Shown here piece after piece: positions 26,214 through 34,539 of a DNA stretch of 64,000 bases. Source of the DNA: JAGQSZ01 sp049647585 (lineage in GTDB: Bacteria > Actinomycetota > Acidimicrobiia > Acidimicrobiales > Microtrichaceae). Position 1 is the first letter of the stretch; each line of letters begins with the position of its first letter. The notes under the pieces were generated by a model, which saw only the letters and a program-made list of their open reading frames with translations, was not told the origin of the DNA and ran no database searches. Location of the stretch: positions 186,001 through 250,000 of the forward strand of contig JBARXY010000011.1 of the NCBI GenBank assembly GCA_049647585.1. The letters are read 5' to 3'. A program made the translations under genes and the position numbers.

Positions 26214-28094
26214 ATGTCATTGAACCCAAGTCAGCAAACTCTCGTCAGGCATGGTTCGCCGATCGTCTCAATAGTCCTTGCGGCGGTGTTTGTAATCGGG
26301 CTCTGTGCACCGGTCGGGGCCGCTCCTCCCCACCAAGAGAAGGTCCGAGCTGCCGCTGGGACGACGGTCGAGCGCATCTTTTATCAGCGCTTCAGCTCGA
26401 CGAAGTGGCAACCCGAGAACTGCCCGTCGGACGCCAGGTACCACACCAACTACGGATGCGTTTCCGCAGACAACAACCTCAGCCTTGCCACCCTGCACTC
26501 CGCCAACCCAGATGGAAGTGACGAACAGGCGATCGAAATTGGATGCACCGGAGGTCTCGCTCTCTGGCTTGCCCCGAATCAGGGTGTGATCAAGACCGCG
26601 ATCGACTCGACCAACGGCAAGATCTATTGGGAGAACGACTTCGAACCTGCGATCGCACGCTCGGATCTCGACGGCAGCAACTGCGAGATGGTCGCGAACG
26701 GCGGCTACTACGGGAAGGTCTCGATTGCCATCGATGGCGCCGGCAAGCACCTCTACAGCGTTCAGCACTCCACGCTTCGGCGAGTCGACACCGAGACTGG
26801 AACGGTAACGAACCTCACGTTCACCGGACTCGGAAGCTTCGTTCCCACATCCTTCACCGACATCACCGTCTCTGGAGACACTCTCTACGCGTCGCTAAAC
26901 AATGTGGGCTCGCAAGGTCACATCATGGCAGTCACCTTGGACTCGGCGTCCACCGCGCTGGAAGCCTCACTGCTGGTGAGCGGCCCTCCGGGAGCCACCA
27001 GCGTTGCCGTCGATAGCGTGAACGACAAGATCTACTGGGCGACTGGAAGTTCGGTCAAGCGCGCGGACGTCAGTGACGGCACGAACGTTGAAACCATCGC
27101 CACGGGCGCCTACAGCTTTGCCGTCCCGTCGCCGACTCTGGACAGTTTGGTGATGGGTAATCGCTCTGGCGCACTCATGGTCACCGCCGACCTTGATGGA
27201 CAGAATGCCGAGACCACGACCATGACCTCTGCTGTCATTCCGACTATTGGAGCAGTCCCGTCCTCAATCTCACCCCAGGTGGTCACGTGGTCTCCGACCA
27301 CTGCCTTGACGACATCGCAGTCACCGTTCACACCGTCGGCTGCGACCACATCCGGCGACGGTGCCATCACCTATTCGGTCACATCCGCCGGGACCACTGG
27401 ATGCACGGTGGACGGGACCACCGGCTCGCTGACCTTCACCGCCGCTGGCGAATGTCAGGTTCGAGCGACCGCAGCGGCAACGTCGGATTACTCGGAGGCG
27501 ACATCGGATGCCACCTTCGTGATCACGACGGCCACGACACCGACGACTACGACGACCCCGCCTACGACGACGCCCACCACGGTTCCGAGTACCACATCGC
27601 CGGGTACCCCAGCGCCGAGCCCGGCCGATCCGACTTCAGCGGCTCCACTCACCCCGGCAGGGACGTCGAATGGAGGCTCGCCGACAGGAGCCACTTTCGG
27701 TGATGACTCAAGCTCGATCGTCGGAAACCGCAGCATCAATCAGGGCGGCACCGTGACCGTGTCCGGATGGGGCTTCGCCCCTGGCTCGTCGGTGGCGGTC
27801 TGGATGCACTCCTCGCCGACTCTGCTCACAACGGTGACTGCCGGAGCAGACGGAAGGGTCTCGGCCACTGTCACCGTCCCGAAGGATGCACAGCTCGGGG
27901 CGCACGAGATGAAGCTGGTCGGACAGGACACGGACGGTCAGCCTCTAACTCTGAGCCTGGCCCTGGACGTGACACCGATTGGCCAATTGGCCTTCACCGG
28001 CGGTGACTCAAGCCCGCTGCTCGCAGCCGGATTGGCTCTGATCGTGGCCGGTGCCCTGCTCAGCGAGTTCACCCGTCGGCGTCGCCTCGCCTGA
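26214..28094 (+). CDS. Secreted surface protein with beta-propeller-like repeats and LAFTG sorting signal
   Basis: About 626 residues. The N-terminal signal peptide (SIVLAAVFVIGLCAPVGAA) is followed by repeats of the IYWENDFEPAIARSDLDGSN / KIYWATGSSVKRADVSDG type (about 110-320), reminiscent of LDL-receptor YWTD propeller blades. An Ig-like segment comes next (about 360-440), then a Thr/Pro-rich stalk (TTTTTPPTTTPTTVPS, about 445-500) and another Ig-like domain. The C-terminus is GQLAFTGGDSS, a hydrophobic helix and RRRR. LAxTG is the signal read by class E sortases of actinobacteria, so covalent wall anchoring is likely, but no sortase gene lies in the window. I use ATG 26214; TTG 26205 is an alternative. 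Binding partner unknown. Confidence 0.82.
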   Translation: MSLNPSQQTLVRHGSPIVSIVLAAVFVIGLCAPVGAAPPHQEKVRAAAGTTVERIFYQRFSSTKWQPENCPSDARYHTNYGCVSADNNLSLATLHSANPDGSDEQAIEIGCTGGLALWLAPNQGVIKTAIDSTNGKIYWENDFEPAIARSDLDGSNCEMVANGGYYGKVSIAIDGAGKHLYSVQHSTLRRVDTETGTVTNLTFTGLGSFVPTSFTDITVSGDTLYASLNNVGSQGHIMAVTLDSASTALEASLLVSGPPGATSVAVDSVNDKIYWATGSSVKRADVSDGTNVETIATGAYSFAVPSPTLDSLVMGNRSGALMVTADLDGQNAETTTMTSAVIPTIGAVPSSISPQVVTWSPTTALTTSQSPFTPSAATTSGDGAITYSVTSAGTTGCTVDGTTGSLTFTAAGECQVRATAAATSDYSEATSDATFVITTATTPTTTTTPPTTTPTTVPSTTSPGTPAPSPADPTSAAPLTPAGTSNGGSPTGATFGDDSSSIVGNRSINQGGTVTVSGWGFAPGSSVAVWMHSSPTLLTTVTAGADGRVSATVTVPKDAQLGAHEMKLVGQDTDGQPLTLSLALDVTPIGQLAFTGGDSSPLLAAGLALIVAGALLSEFTRRRRLA

Positions 28095-28124
28095 GGCGCC
28101 GCTCCACTGGTAATGCCGGTTCCG

Positions 28125-28158
28125 ATGCACCTGGCGACCTCGATTGCCAGGTGCATCG
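28125..28158. terminator. Bidirectional hairpin between convergent genes
   Basis: GATGCACCTGGC (28125-28136) and GCCAGGTGCATC (28147-28158) form a perfect 12-bp stem with a 10-base loop between the surface-protein gene and the SDR gene. There is no clear T run. Confidence 0.75.
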
Positions 28159-28170
28159 TCCGTTACTTCT

Positions 28171-29154
28171 TCAAACACCCATGCGGTGATGCGGCGGCAG
28201 GTCGCCACGTCCGATGGCATCGGCCCGGTTGTGCAACAACTCGGCCGTCTGGTCGAGGTCGTGGGCGATGATGAACCTGCGCGAACAGGCACCGTCGACC
28301 GCGAATTCGCCAAGCTCGCCGACGTTCGCCACCGGCGCCTCGGTGCCCAATGCCGCCGACACCCTTGCCCGCAGCGCCTCGAAGCTCATGCTCGCCCGAC
28401 CGGTGCCTTCACCCACGCGTTGCAGGTGGTCCGGACGGTTGCGCGCAGCCGTGTAGAGACCGGTGTCCATCAGTCCGCCGGACGGATAGAAGACCGATGC
28501 CCGTATAGCGGCACCCTCGCTGATCAGATTCAGCTGTAGCGCTTCGACGAAACAACTGACGGCCGCCTTGGATGCCGCGTAGACCGAGGCGGTCGGTACC
28601 GGAGCGAACCCGCCGTCGCCAGAGGAAGTAACCACGACCTGTCCTGCCCGACCGCCGGCCAACATCCTCGGCACGAATTCCGAGACACCGATCCCGACGC
28701 CAAAGACGTTCACGCCGAAGCACCAGCGCCAGTCGTTGGGTTCCTGTTGCCACGGGAGTCCCCCACCCCCGGAAGTCACCCCGGCATTCAGGAACAGGAG
28801 ATCGCAGCCTCCGTGGCGCTCCCAGACCGCGTCGGCCAGCGCCTTGACCGAGAGCTCGTCGCTCACGTCCACGACGTGGCCGCTTACGGTTGAGCCACTC
28901 CCCTGCTCCTTCTGAACGGCGGCCAAAGACGCGACTGTCTCGTCAAGCGCAGCCTTTTCGATATCTGCGATCACGACATGTGACCCACGCTCAAGGAGTG
29001 CGGCAGCCATGGCCCGGCCGATACCGCTCGCTCCCCCGGTGACTACGGCTACCGCTCCCGCCGGATCTATGGGGCCGGGCTCGGCCGGTGTTGGCTCAGT
29101 CTGTGTTGGCTCAGCCGGTGCGGTCCGGTCCTTCGAATCTGAGGCGTCGACCAC
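28171..29154 (-). CDS. Short-chain dehydrogenase/reductase
   Basis: This 327-residue classical SDR has cofactor motif VVTGGASGIGRAMAAAL (about residues 35-51) with IADIEK, where the acidic residue after the second strand favours NAD. It also has FLNAGVTSGGG (NAG motif), VVTSSGDGG and catalytic YAASK (about 200). A Pro/Thr/Glu-rich N-terminal tail of about 28 residues precedes the fold. The GTG start at 29154 lies one base after the stop of the amidohydrolase gene, with AAGGG in front, so the two form an operon. Substrate is probably an alcohol in the pathway encoded around the TetR regulator. Confidence 0.88.
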   Translation of the reverse strand: MVDASDSKDRTAPAEPTQTEPTPAEPGPIDPAGAVAVVTGGASGIGRAMAAALLERGSHVVIADIEKAALDETVASLAAVQKEQGSGSTVSGHVVDVSDELSVKALADAVWERHGGCDLLFLNAGVTSGGGGLPWQQEPNDWRWCFGVNVFGVGIGVSEFVPRMLAGGRAGQVVVTSSGDGGFAPVPTASVYAASKAAVSCFVEALQLNLISEGAAIRASVFYPSGGLMDTGLYTAARNRPDHLQRVGEGTGRASMSFEALRARVSAALGTEAPVANVGELGEFAVDGACSRRFIIAHDLDQTAELLHNRADAIGRGDLPPHHRMGV

Positions 29155-29155
29155 G

Positions 29156-30442
29156 TCAGCCCTTCCACTCCATGCCGTAGTCGTCGAACCACCAGCGTGC
29201 TTCGCGGATCGCGTCGGGAGCGGTCCGAAGGTCCGGATCCTGGTTCAGGTCGCTCGGACGAGGTCCGACGCTGTCAGCGATCACCGTCAGCGCCGGCAAA
29301 TCCAAGTCGTAGCACCGGACCGCGTTCAGCCCCAGCATCAGACGGGTGTCCTCGATCGAGACCTTCTGGAAATCCGTGCCGAGCCGTTCGGCGGTGTTGG
29401 GCCAACTGCCCTCCGGATGTGGATAGTCGGTGCCCCACATGAGCGCGTCGATCCCGTTGCGATGCCTCCGGCGGATCTCCTCGCGACTCATGGTCGACGC
29501 GCCGATGAACACGTTCGTCCCGATGTACTCAGACGGCAGACGTTCGATCAGTCCCTTGGTCTGCGAATTGAGCTTTTTGACCTTGGGGTTGGCACCAAAG
29601 GTGGTATCGGCCTTCCAGAGGAGGTCCCCCAACCACCAGGAACCGCACTCGACCGGCGCATACCGCAGGTTCGGATGACGATCGAACGCTCCTGACAGCA
29701 ACAGTTGCCAGAGCGGCCGGTGGGTCCAGAAGGACACCTCCAGTACGAACTGCGCGATGTTCTCGTTGTAGGCGGGCCAGTCGCCCTCGCCCGAGTGGGT
29801 GTGCACGACAAGTCCAGCATCGGCGCACGCAGCCCACACCGGTTCATAGGACTTGTGGCCATACGACGGGTTGTCGTGCCACATGGTCGGAATCATTACG
29901 CCCTTGATCCCCGGCTTGCCGGCGAGCGATTCGATCTCTCGCACCGACTCGGCGACGTCGTGGATGATCGGGACCAGCGCCACGCCGGCACGGCGGGCGG
30001 GGCTTGTCGCACAGAACTCAACGAGCCAACGGTTGTGTGCCCGTGCTCCAGCGAAGGCGAGCTCAGGATCGGTGATCATTCCCGCCGACAATCCTGCCCC
30101 GAACGGTGGCGACTCCTGGCCCGTCACCGAGTCACCGTCGGCCAGGATCACCTCGGCCGAAATGCCGTCTGCATCGAGAGTCTTGTCCCGGATGTCGGGG
30201 TCGTAGGCACCCTTGAGGCCCTCGGCGTTGTCGCCCTCCCACTGGGCGACATACTCACCGTTCATTTCCTCGATGAGCCGGCGATGGTTGTGGCGCTCGG
30301 TGACCCATTGGTCGAACTGCGGGTGGAATCTGGAGTCGAGGTACTCACGGTACTCAGCGACCTGGAGGCCGGCGTGGGTATCGGAGGAGACGATCACGTA
30401 GGGGGCGTCGCTGGTATCGACACCTTCGAGCGGGTTGGGCAT
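29156..30442 (-). CDS. Amidohydrolase family 2 (ACMSD-like) metal-dependent hydrolase
   Basis: This 428-residue TIM-barrel hydrolase has the first metal motif as VSSDTHAG (about residues 17-24), IPTMWHDNPSYGHKSYEPVW and a VVHTHSGEGDWP histidine (about 245), and a late MWGTDYPHPEGSWPN (about 355) that supplies the metal Asp. This is the ACMSD/amidohydrolase-2 pattern of enzymes that decarboxylate, hydrate or hydrolyse ring-derived acids. ATG 30442 is chosen because AGAGGA sits 7 bases upstream; a longer frame from 30469 lacks a site. It is divergent from tetR across an 18-bp inverted repeat and is followed by an SDR gene. Confidence 0.85.
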   Translation of the reverse strand: MPNPLEGVDTSDAPYVIVSSDTHAGLQVAEYREYLDSRFHPQFDQWVTERHNHRRLIEEMNGEYVAQWEGDNAEGLKGAYDPDIRDKTLDADGISAEVILADGDSVTGQESPPFGAGLSAGMITDPELAFAGARAHNRWLVEFCATSPARRAGVALVPIIHDVAESVREIESLAGKPGIKGVMIPTMWHDNPSYGHKSYEPVWAACADAGLVVHTHSGEGDWPAYNENIAQFVLEVSFWTHRPLWQLLLSGAFDRHPNLRYAPVECGSWWLGDLLWKADTTFGANPKVKKLNSQTKGLIERLPSEYIGTNVFIGASTMSREEIRRRHRNGIDALMWGTDYPHPEGSWPNTAERLGTDFQKVSIEDTRLMLGLNAVRCYDLDLPALTVIADSVGPRPSDLNQDPDLRTAPDAIREARWWFDDYGMEWKG

Positions 30443-30453
30443 GTTGGCGTCCT

Positions 30454-30490
30454 CTGTAACGGTGTGCAAGAGTCTTGGACACTGTTACAG
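30454..30490. promoter_or_regulatory. Long inverted-repeat operator between amidohydrolase and tetR
   Basis: Two 18-base arms (30454-30471 and 30473-30490) beginning CTGTAAC and ending GTTACAG match at 16 of 18 positions around one central base. The site lies in the divergent spacer immediately before the amidohydrolase ribosome site, and about 56 bases before tetR. Binding by the adjacent TetR protein, controlling both arms of the cluster, is the natural reading. Confidence 0.78.
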
Positions 30491-30506
30491 ACTGCGCCAC
30501 CCCGCC

Positions 30507-30542
30507 GCAAGGGGCAAGGATGAGGCAAGGGGCAAGGACGAG
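30507..30542 (+). repeat. 18-bp tandem duplication in the tetR leader
   Basis: GCAAGGGGCAAGGATGAG is followed at once by a copy differing at one base, directly before the tetR start. Confidence 0.85.
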
Positions 30543-30545
30543 GAC

Positions 30546-31208
30546 GTGACGAAGACCTACACCGGATCCGAGTCGAAACCGGGCTCCACCCGTCACGCCG
30601 GGTTGGACCGCAACGACGTGATAGCCGCGGCTCTGGCGATGGTGGAGCGGGGCGGCGGCGAGGCGCTGACGATGCGTGGCCTGGCCGCCGAACTCGGCGT
30701 GGCGACCACGACCATCTACTGGCACGTCGGCAACCGCAACGAACTGATCTTGGCTCTCGTCAAACGCCAGGCCGAACGCCAGGCGACAACTCCGGTCACG
30801 GGTGACTCGCCTCAGGAGCGCATCACGAGCGCATCGCTCAACATCTGGCGCAACGCGCTCGCCCACCGCAACGTGACGGCCTTGGCAAGCCAGGTTGGGG
30901 CAACCACACTGCTCGAACTGCCTCTTGAGATCGCACTGGTCGTCGAGCTCGAAGCCGCCGGGGTCACTGGCAAGGCTGCCCGCAACGGACTGCGCTCGAT
31001 CCTCGGCTGCATCGCCGGGTTCCTCGTGGTTGCCTGGCGTCGTGAGGGCGCGGCCGAGGAGTTGCGGCCGAGCACGTTGTGGGCCGCGGTTGACGACGGG
31101 CACATCAGCGCCGAAACCAGGGCCGCGTTGGGCGAACCGGTGGACCTCGATGAAGTTGTTTACTCAACTATTGGTTCCGTGATCAGGGGGATACTCGAAA
31201 ATGACTGA
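30546..31208 (+). CDS. TetR-family transcriptional regulator
   Basis: This 220-residue regulator has an N-terminal helix-turn-helix, DVIAAALAMVERGGGEALTMRGLAAELGVATTTIYWHVGNRNEL (about residues 20-63), and an all-helical ligand domain. I prefer GTG 30546 (VTKTYTGSES) over an upstream start at 30435, because the latter would run through the operator and the tandem repeat. The gene overlaps the next one by eight bases and is divergent from the amidohydrolase gene. It probably represses the whole cluster and responds to a pathway intermediate. Confidence 0.9.
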   Translation: MTKTYTGSESKPGSTRHAGLDRNDVIAAALAMVERGGGEALTMRGLAAELGVATTTIYWHVGNRNELILALVKRQAERQATTPVTGDSPQERITSASLNIWRNALAHRNVTALASQVGATTLLELPLEIALVVELEAAGVTGKAARNGLRSILGCIAGFLVVAWRREGAAEELRPSTLWAAVDDGHISAETRAALGEPVDLDEVVYSTIGSVIRGILEND

Positions 31209-32085
31209 AGCGAAGGCGACAGAACCTGGACCGGGCAACCGCAGCCCTGGCGAAATCGGCTCCGGTGAACAGGGCTCCGGTGAACAGGGCTCCGGTGAAC
31301 AGGGCTCTGCTGACCGAAGCCCCGGCGACCTGCTGGGACTGCCGAAGCTGATCATCCGATATCCGAGCGACCGGACGGCGATTGGAGCGCTGCTCCCGCC
31401 CGGTCTCGAGACCTACGGTGAACCCATCGTCCAGGTGAACTTCTACTGCGTGCCGGTCCACGGTGAGCCGGAGCACGGGGTCAGCACCAAGATTCCTGCA
31501 CGCTTCGATGGGGTTGACGGCTGGTACTGCCTCGGCATCGGGATCGACCAGGAATCCGCGATCTTCGTCAGCCGTGAGACCAACGGTCAGCCCAAGTTTC
31601 CCTGCGACGTCAACTATGACCGCCTGGGCGCCGAGGTGCTTGCGAAGGCAACGCATCAGGGCACGACGTTTCTCTCCTACCGAGGCGCCAGCCGCGGCAC
31701 CACGGTCCCCGACCCGGTCGAGAAGACCGACCGTGAATGGTGGATCAAGTACAGCCGGGCCATCGGCGGGGCCGAGGGATTCGACCTTCCTCCCCAGGTC
31801 GTCCAGGTAACGACATCTGGTGTGCCAACCCGCTCCGAGCGTCTCGACGGTGAACTGACTCTCAACGAAAGCGTCTGGGACCCGTACTACGCATTGCTGC
31901 CGATGCAGGGTCCGGCCACCGCCGAGCTGGTCACGACCCGCCATACCGGTCGCTCGATCGACGCCGTTGGAACGCTGGATCCCGTAGGTTTCCTACCGTT
32001 CGCCGACACCATCGGCGGTTCACGATGGCCCGGCGATCGGGGTGCCCCGAAGCGTCCACCACTGGCACTTGGAGGTGCACGATGA
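31201..32085 (+). CDS. Acetoacetate decarboxylase-like protein
   Basis: This 294-residue protein belongs to the acetoacetate decarboxylase superfamily: LPPGLETYGEPIVQVNFY, GIGIDQESAIFVSRETNGQPKFPCDV (about residues 112-137, with the E..GxPK signature containing a candidate Schiff-base Lys) and a closing SRWPGDRGAPKRP. Related enzymes decarboxylate or cyclise beta-keto or pyruvate-derived acids. The N-terminal tail contains three perfect GSGEQ units encoded by 15-bp tandem repeats (31258-31302). ATG 31201 overlaps the tetR stop and its own stop overlaps the Rieske gene start, so the three genes are one operon. Confidence 0.8.
   Translation: MTEAKATEPGPGNRSPGEIGSGEQGSGEQGSGEQGSADRSPGDLLGLPKLIIRYPSDRTAIGALLPPGLETYGEPIVQVNFYCVPVHGEPEHGVSTKIPARFDGVDGWYCLGIGIDQESAIFVSRETNGQPKFPCDVNYDRLGAEVLAKATHQGTTFLSYRGASRGTTVPDPVEKTDREWWIKYSRAIGGAEGFDLPPQVVQVTTSGVPTRSERLDGELTLNESVWDPYYALLPMQGPATAELVTTRHTGRSIDAVGTLDPVGFLPFADTIGGSRWPGDRGAPKRPPLALGGAR
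31258..31302 (+). repeat. Three perfect 15-bp tandem units inside the ADC-like gene
   Basis: GGCTCCGGTGAACAG occurs three times head to tail and encodes (GSGEQ)3 in the disordered N-terminal tail, with a diverged fourth unit after it. Confidence 0.92.
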
Positions 32086-33191
32086 CCGACCAGCTCCCGG
32101 CCGATACCACCCAAGCAGGCCAGCCCGAAGCAGGCGCCGCCCCGGCCCAGGCACAGAGCGCGACCGCCGGGTGGAACATGGTGATTCCGCAGACACGGCG
32201 ACTCACCGACGCGGCGCGTGCCGGACACGCCAAAGCGCCGGCACCCGAAGACCTGGGCTACGAACTGGTCGATCGCCCACCGCCGCCACCAGTGCCGAAC
32301 GGGTGGTACTCGGCGATGTTCTCGGCCGAGTTGCAACCGGGCCAGGTCGTGTCCTTCATAGCGGTCGAACGTCAGCTGGTCGCCTTCCGCGACGAATCCG
32401 GGCAGGCCCACGTGACCGGCGCCCTGTGCCCCCACATGGGAGCCCATCTCGGGGGCGGCAGCGTCCAGGAGGACACGATCGTCTGTCCGTACCACGGCTG
32501 GCGTTTCGACGGCGACGGCGCATGCGTCGAGATCCCCTACAGCAAGTCTCGGATTCCGTCGCGGGCATGCGTCCGCAGTTACCCGGTCACCGAACAAGCC
32601 GGCCTGTTGCTGTTCTGGTACCACGCCGGCGGAGCAGACCCACAGTACGAGGTCCCCAAGTTCGAAGAGGCCGACGATTCGGAATGGTCGGCGCCCCACG
32701 AATACAGGGGCGAATTGGTCGCGTCGCTTCAGGACATGGCCGAGAACAACGTGGACTACACCCACTTCTACTTCGTCCATGGCCGTGACGCGCTGGATGA
32801 GTCCACATCGAAGTTCACGACCGACGGGCCGTTCTCCCAGGTCATCGAGAGTTTCGAGGACCAGGGGTTGACCTTTACACGCTGGACGTGGGGTCCAGGC
32901 CTGGCACTGCTTCGGATACCGGAACTGGCGACGGTCATGACGACGACCACTCCGATCGACCGTCGCCATGTCCGACTGCTCTGGCATTTCTACTTCCCGA
33001 AGGGAGTCGAAGAGGTCGCCGACGAGATCATCGACGGAGTAGTGGGCGAACACGGGTTGGGTGCGGACGAACCGATCTGGCGGGACAAGGTGTTCAAGGA
33101 ACGGCCGCTCCTGGTAAAGGGTGACGGTCCGATCGCAGAGTTCCGACGCTGGTACGAGCAGTTCTACGAAGGCAGCCGCGGCGAGTCGTAG
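32082..33191 (+). CDS. Rieske-type oxygenase, KshA-like terminal component
   Basis: This 369-residue oxygenase has a Rieske [2Fe-2S] motif C-P-H-M...C-P-Y-H-G-W (about residues 109-133) and the mononuclear iron site ENNVDYTHFYFVHG (about 220-233). The length and layout fit 3-ketosteroid 9-alpha-hydroxylase oxygenases and related actinobacterial Rieske monooxygenases. Such enzymes need a separate ferredoxin-reductase (KshB-type), which is not in this window. ATG 32082 overlaps the ADC-like stop as ATGA. The substrate is unknown; a steroid, terpenoid or aromatic acid is plausible from the cluster. Confidence 0.87.
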   Translation: MTDQLPADTTQAGQPEAGAAPAQAQSATAGWNMVIPQTRRLTDAARAGHAKAPAPEDLGYELVDRPPPPPVPNGWYSAMFSAELQPGQVVSFIAVERQLVAFRDESGQAHVTGALCPHMGAHLGGGSVQEDTIVCPYHGWRFDGDGACVEIPYSKSRIPSRACVRSYPVTEQAGLLLFWYHAGGADPQYEVPKFEEADDSEWSAPHEYRGELVASLQDMAENNVDYTHFYFVHGRDALDESTSKFTTDGPFSQVIESFEDQGLTFTRWTWGPGLALLRIPELATVMTTTTPIDRRHVRLLWHFYFPKGVEEVADEIIDGVVGEHGLGADEPIWRDKVFKERPLLVKGDGPIAEFRRWYEQFYEGSRGES

Positions 33192-33200
33192 GTGCTGAGC

Positions 33201-33228
33201 GGCCAGGGCTGATTGGCCAGGGCTGATT
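33201..33228. repeat. 14-bp tandem duplication between convergent genes
   Basis: GGCCAGGGCTGATT is present twice, perfectly, between the Rieske and SDR gene ends. A partial third unit follows. Confidence 0.9.
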
Positions 33229-33238
33229 GGCAGCAGCT

Positions 33239-34195
33239 CTAGAACGACTCGCCGACAAGCTCCTCGGACTTCGCCCAGAGGGCTGAGGCAGTGTGGGGAT
33301 CAAGGGCGTAACGCATCACCCCGGGCATCACGTTCGAGTCATCGATGACCGGCGAGACAGCGCAGTCCTCGCAGTAGCGGCCACCGATCTCGTCGGGGTC
33401 GGCGACGAAGCCTGCCCAGACAGAGGTCGCAGCGCCTTGAGGGACGGACTTCCACTCAAATTTCCGTGTCCCGCGGGCGGCAGACAGCGCGGTGATCGAC
33501 TCGTCGGTCAGGTGGCGTCCGAGTTCGGTCGCGATTCCACCTGGGTGCACCGCTGTTGCCCGCACGCCACGGTCTCGCAGGCGCCGGTCCAGTTCGACGG
33601 CAAACAGGACGTTCGCAGTCTTCGCTCGCCCATACGCCACCCATTCGTCATAGGGCGTCCGCGCAAACCCCGGATCCTCGATGCTCACGTCGCTGAAGCG
33701 ATGCCCCGCCGAGGACAGCATCACCACCCGAGCCGGTCCCGCCGATCCCGCCGACCCTTCCGGCCCTGACGACAGCAGCGGCATCAGACGGTTCACCAGA
33801 ACGAAGTGACCGAGATGATTTGTGCCGAACTGGAGTTCAAAGCCGTCGGCAGTCACTCCCTGCGGGCAGGCCATGATCCCGGCATTCGCGATCAGCACAT
33901 CGATCCGCTCGTGTCCATCGGCAACGAACGCGTCAGTGAAGGCCCGGACGGAGTCGAGTGAGGCCAGATCTGCCTGGTACAACTCGACGCCGACCGCACC
34001 TGCCTCGTCCAGATTTCGACGCGCCTTGTCAACATCGCGGACAACTCCGAAGACTGTCGCACCATGTGCTGTCAGCGACCTGGCGGTCTCCACCCCCAAG
34101 CCCGCCGAGGTTCCGGTAATCAGAACCCTTGTGCCGGTCAGGTCGATGCCGGCGAGAACGTCGTCAGTGGTCGAGTCGAATCCGTAGGAAGTCAT
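33239..34195 (-). CDS. Short-chain dehydrogenase, retinol-dehydrogenase type
   Basis: This 318-residue SDR has VLITGTSAGLGVETARSL (about residues 24-41), VLIANAGIMACPQGVT, FGTNHLGHFVLVNRLMPLL, VMLSSAGHR and catalytic YGRAK (about 195). This is the oxidoreductase group that acts on lipophilic alcohols/ketones such as retinol or steroids. It is convergent with the Rieske gene and may belong to the same pathway without sharing the promoter. ATG 34195 is preceded by AAAGG. Confidence 0.87.
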   Translation of the reverse strand: MTSYGFDSTTDDVLAGIDLTGTRVLITGTSAGLGVETARSLTAHGATVFGVVRDVDKARRNLDEAGAVGVELYQADLASLDSVRAFTDAFVADGHERIDVLIANAGIMACPQGVTADGFELQFGTNHLGHFVLVNRLMPLLSSGPEGSAGSAGPARVVMLSSAGHRFSDVSIEDPGFARTPYDEWVAYGRAKTANVLFAVELDRRLRDRGVRATAVHPGGIATELGRHLTDESITALSAARGTRKFEWKSVPQGAATSVWAGFVADPDEIGGRYCEDCAVSPVIDDSNVMPGVMRYALDPHTASALWAKSEELVGESF

Positions 34196-34539
34196 TGATG
34201 GGGCCTTTCGAATCGCAACGAAGTATCAGGGCCGCTCAGGATCGGGTGGGTCCTGACGTTGCGACTCCCAAGCCAAGGATGACGTAGGCGCGGACCTGCG
34301 ACTGGACACAGCCAGAACCCTACAGAATCCACAAACGTCACCTCTCGAAACCTACATCTGCGGTCGCGAAGTGCAGGTACCAATCAGATTGTGCCGACCC
34401 ACAGATCGTGGTCCCCTGATCGTGTAAGTGATATCCAGCCTCCACGTCTGGACATCGTCCTCGAAGCGTTGCCCAGTCGAGCAGGAAAAGTCGGTGAGCC
34501 GGGTACCGTCGCCTTCAGCTGAGCCGAGTGGCCGAAGGA
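34196..34539. other. 344-bp spacer without a convincing gene
   Basis: This lies between the SDR start and the end of the hypothetical gene at 34540. I see no complete gene, RNA gene, strong hairpin or clear promoter box. A minus-strand open frame (34352-34660) runs through it but largely overlaps the next gene and has no family resemblance. Confidence 0.6.

Noticed and set aside
30435..30545. Longer TetR N-terminus
   Set aside because: It would translate through the inverted-repeat operator and an 18-bp tandem repeat; the HTH begins normally from GTG 30546.
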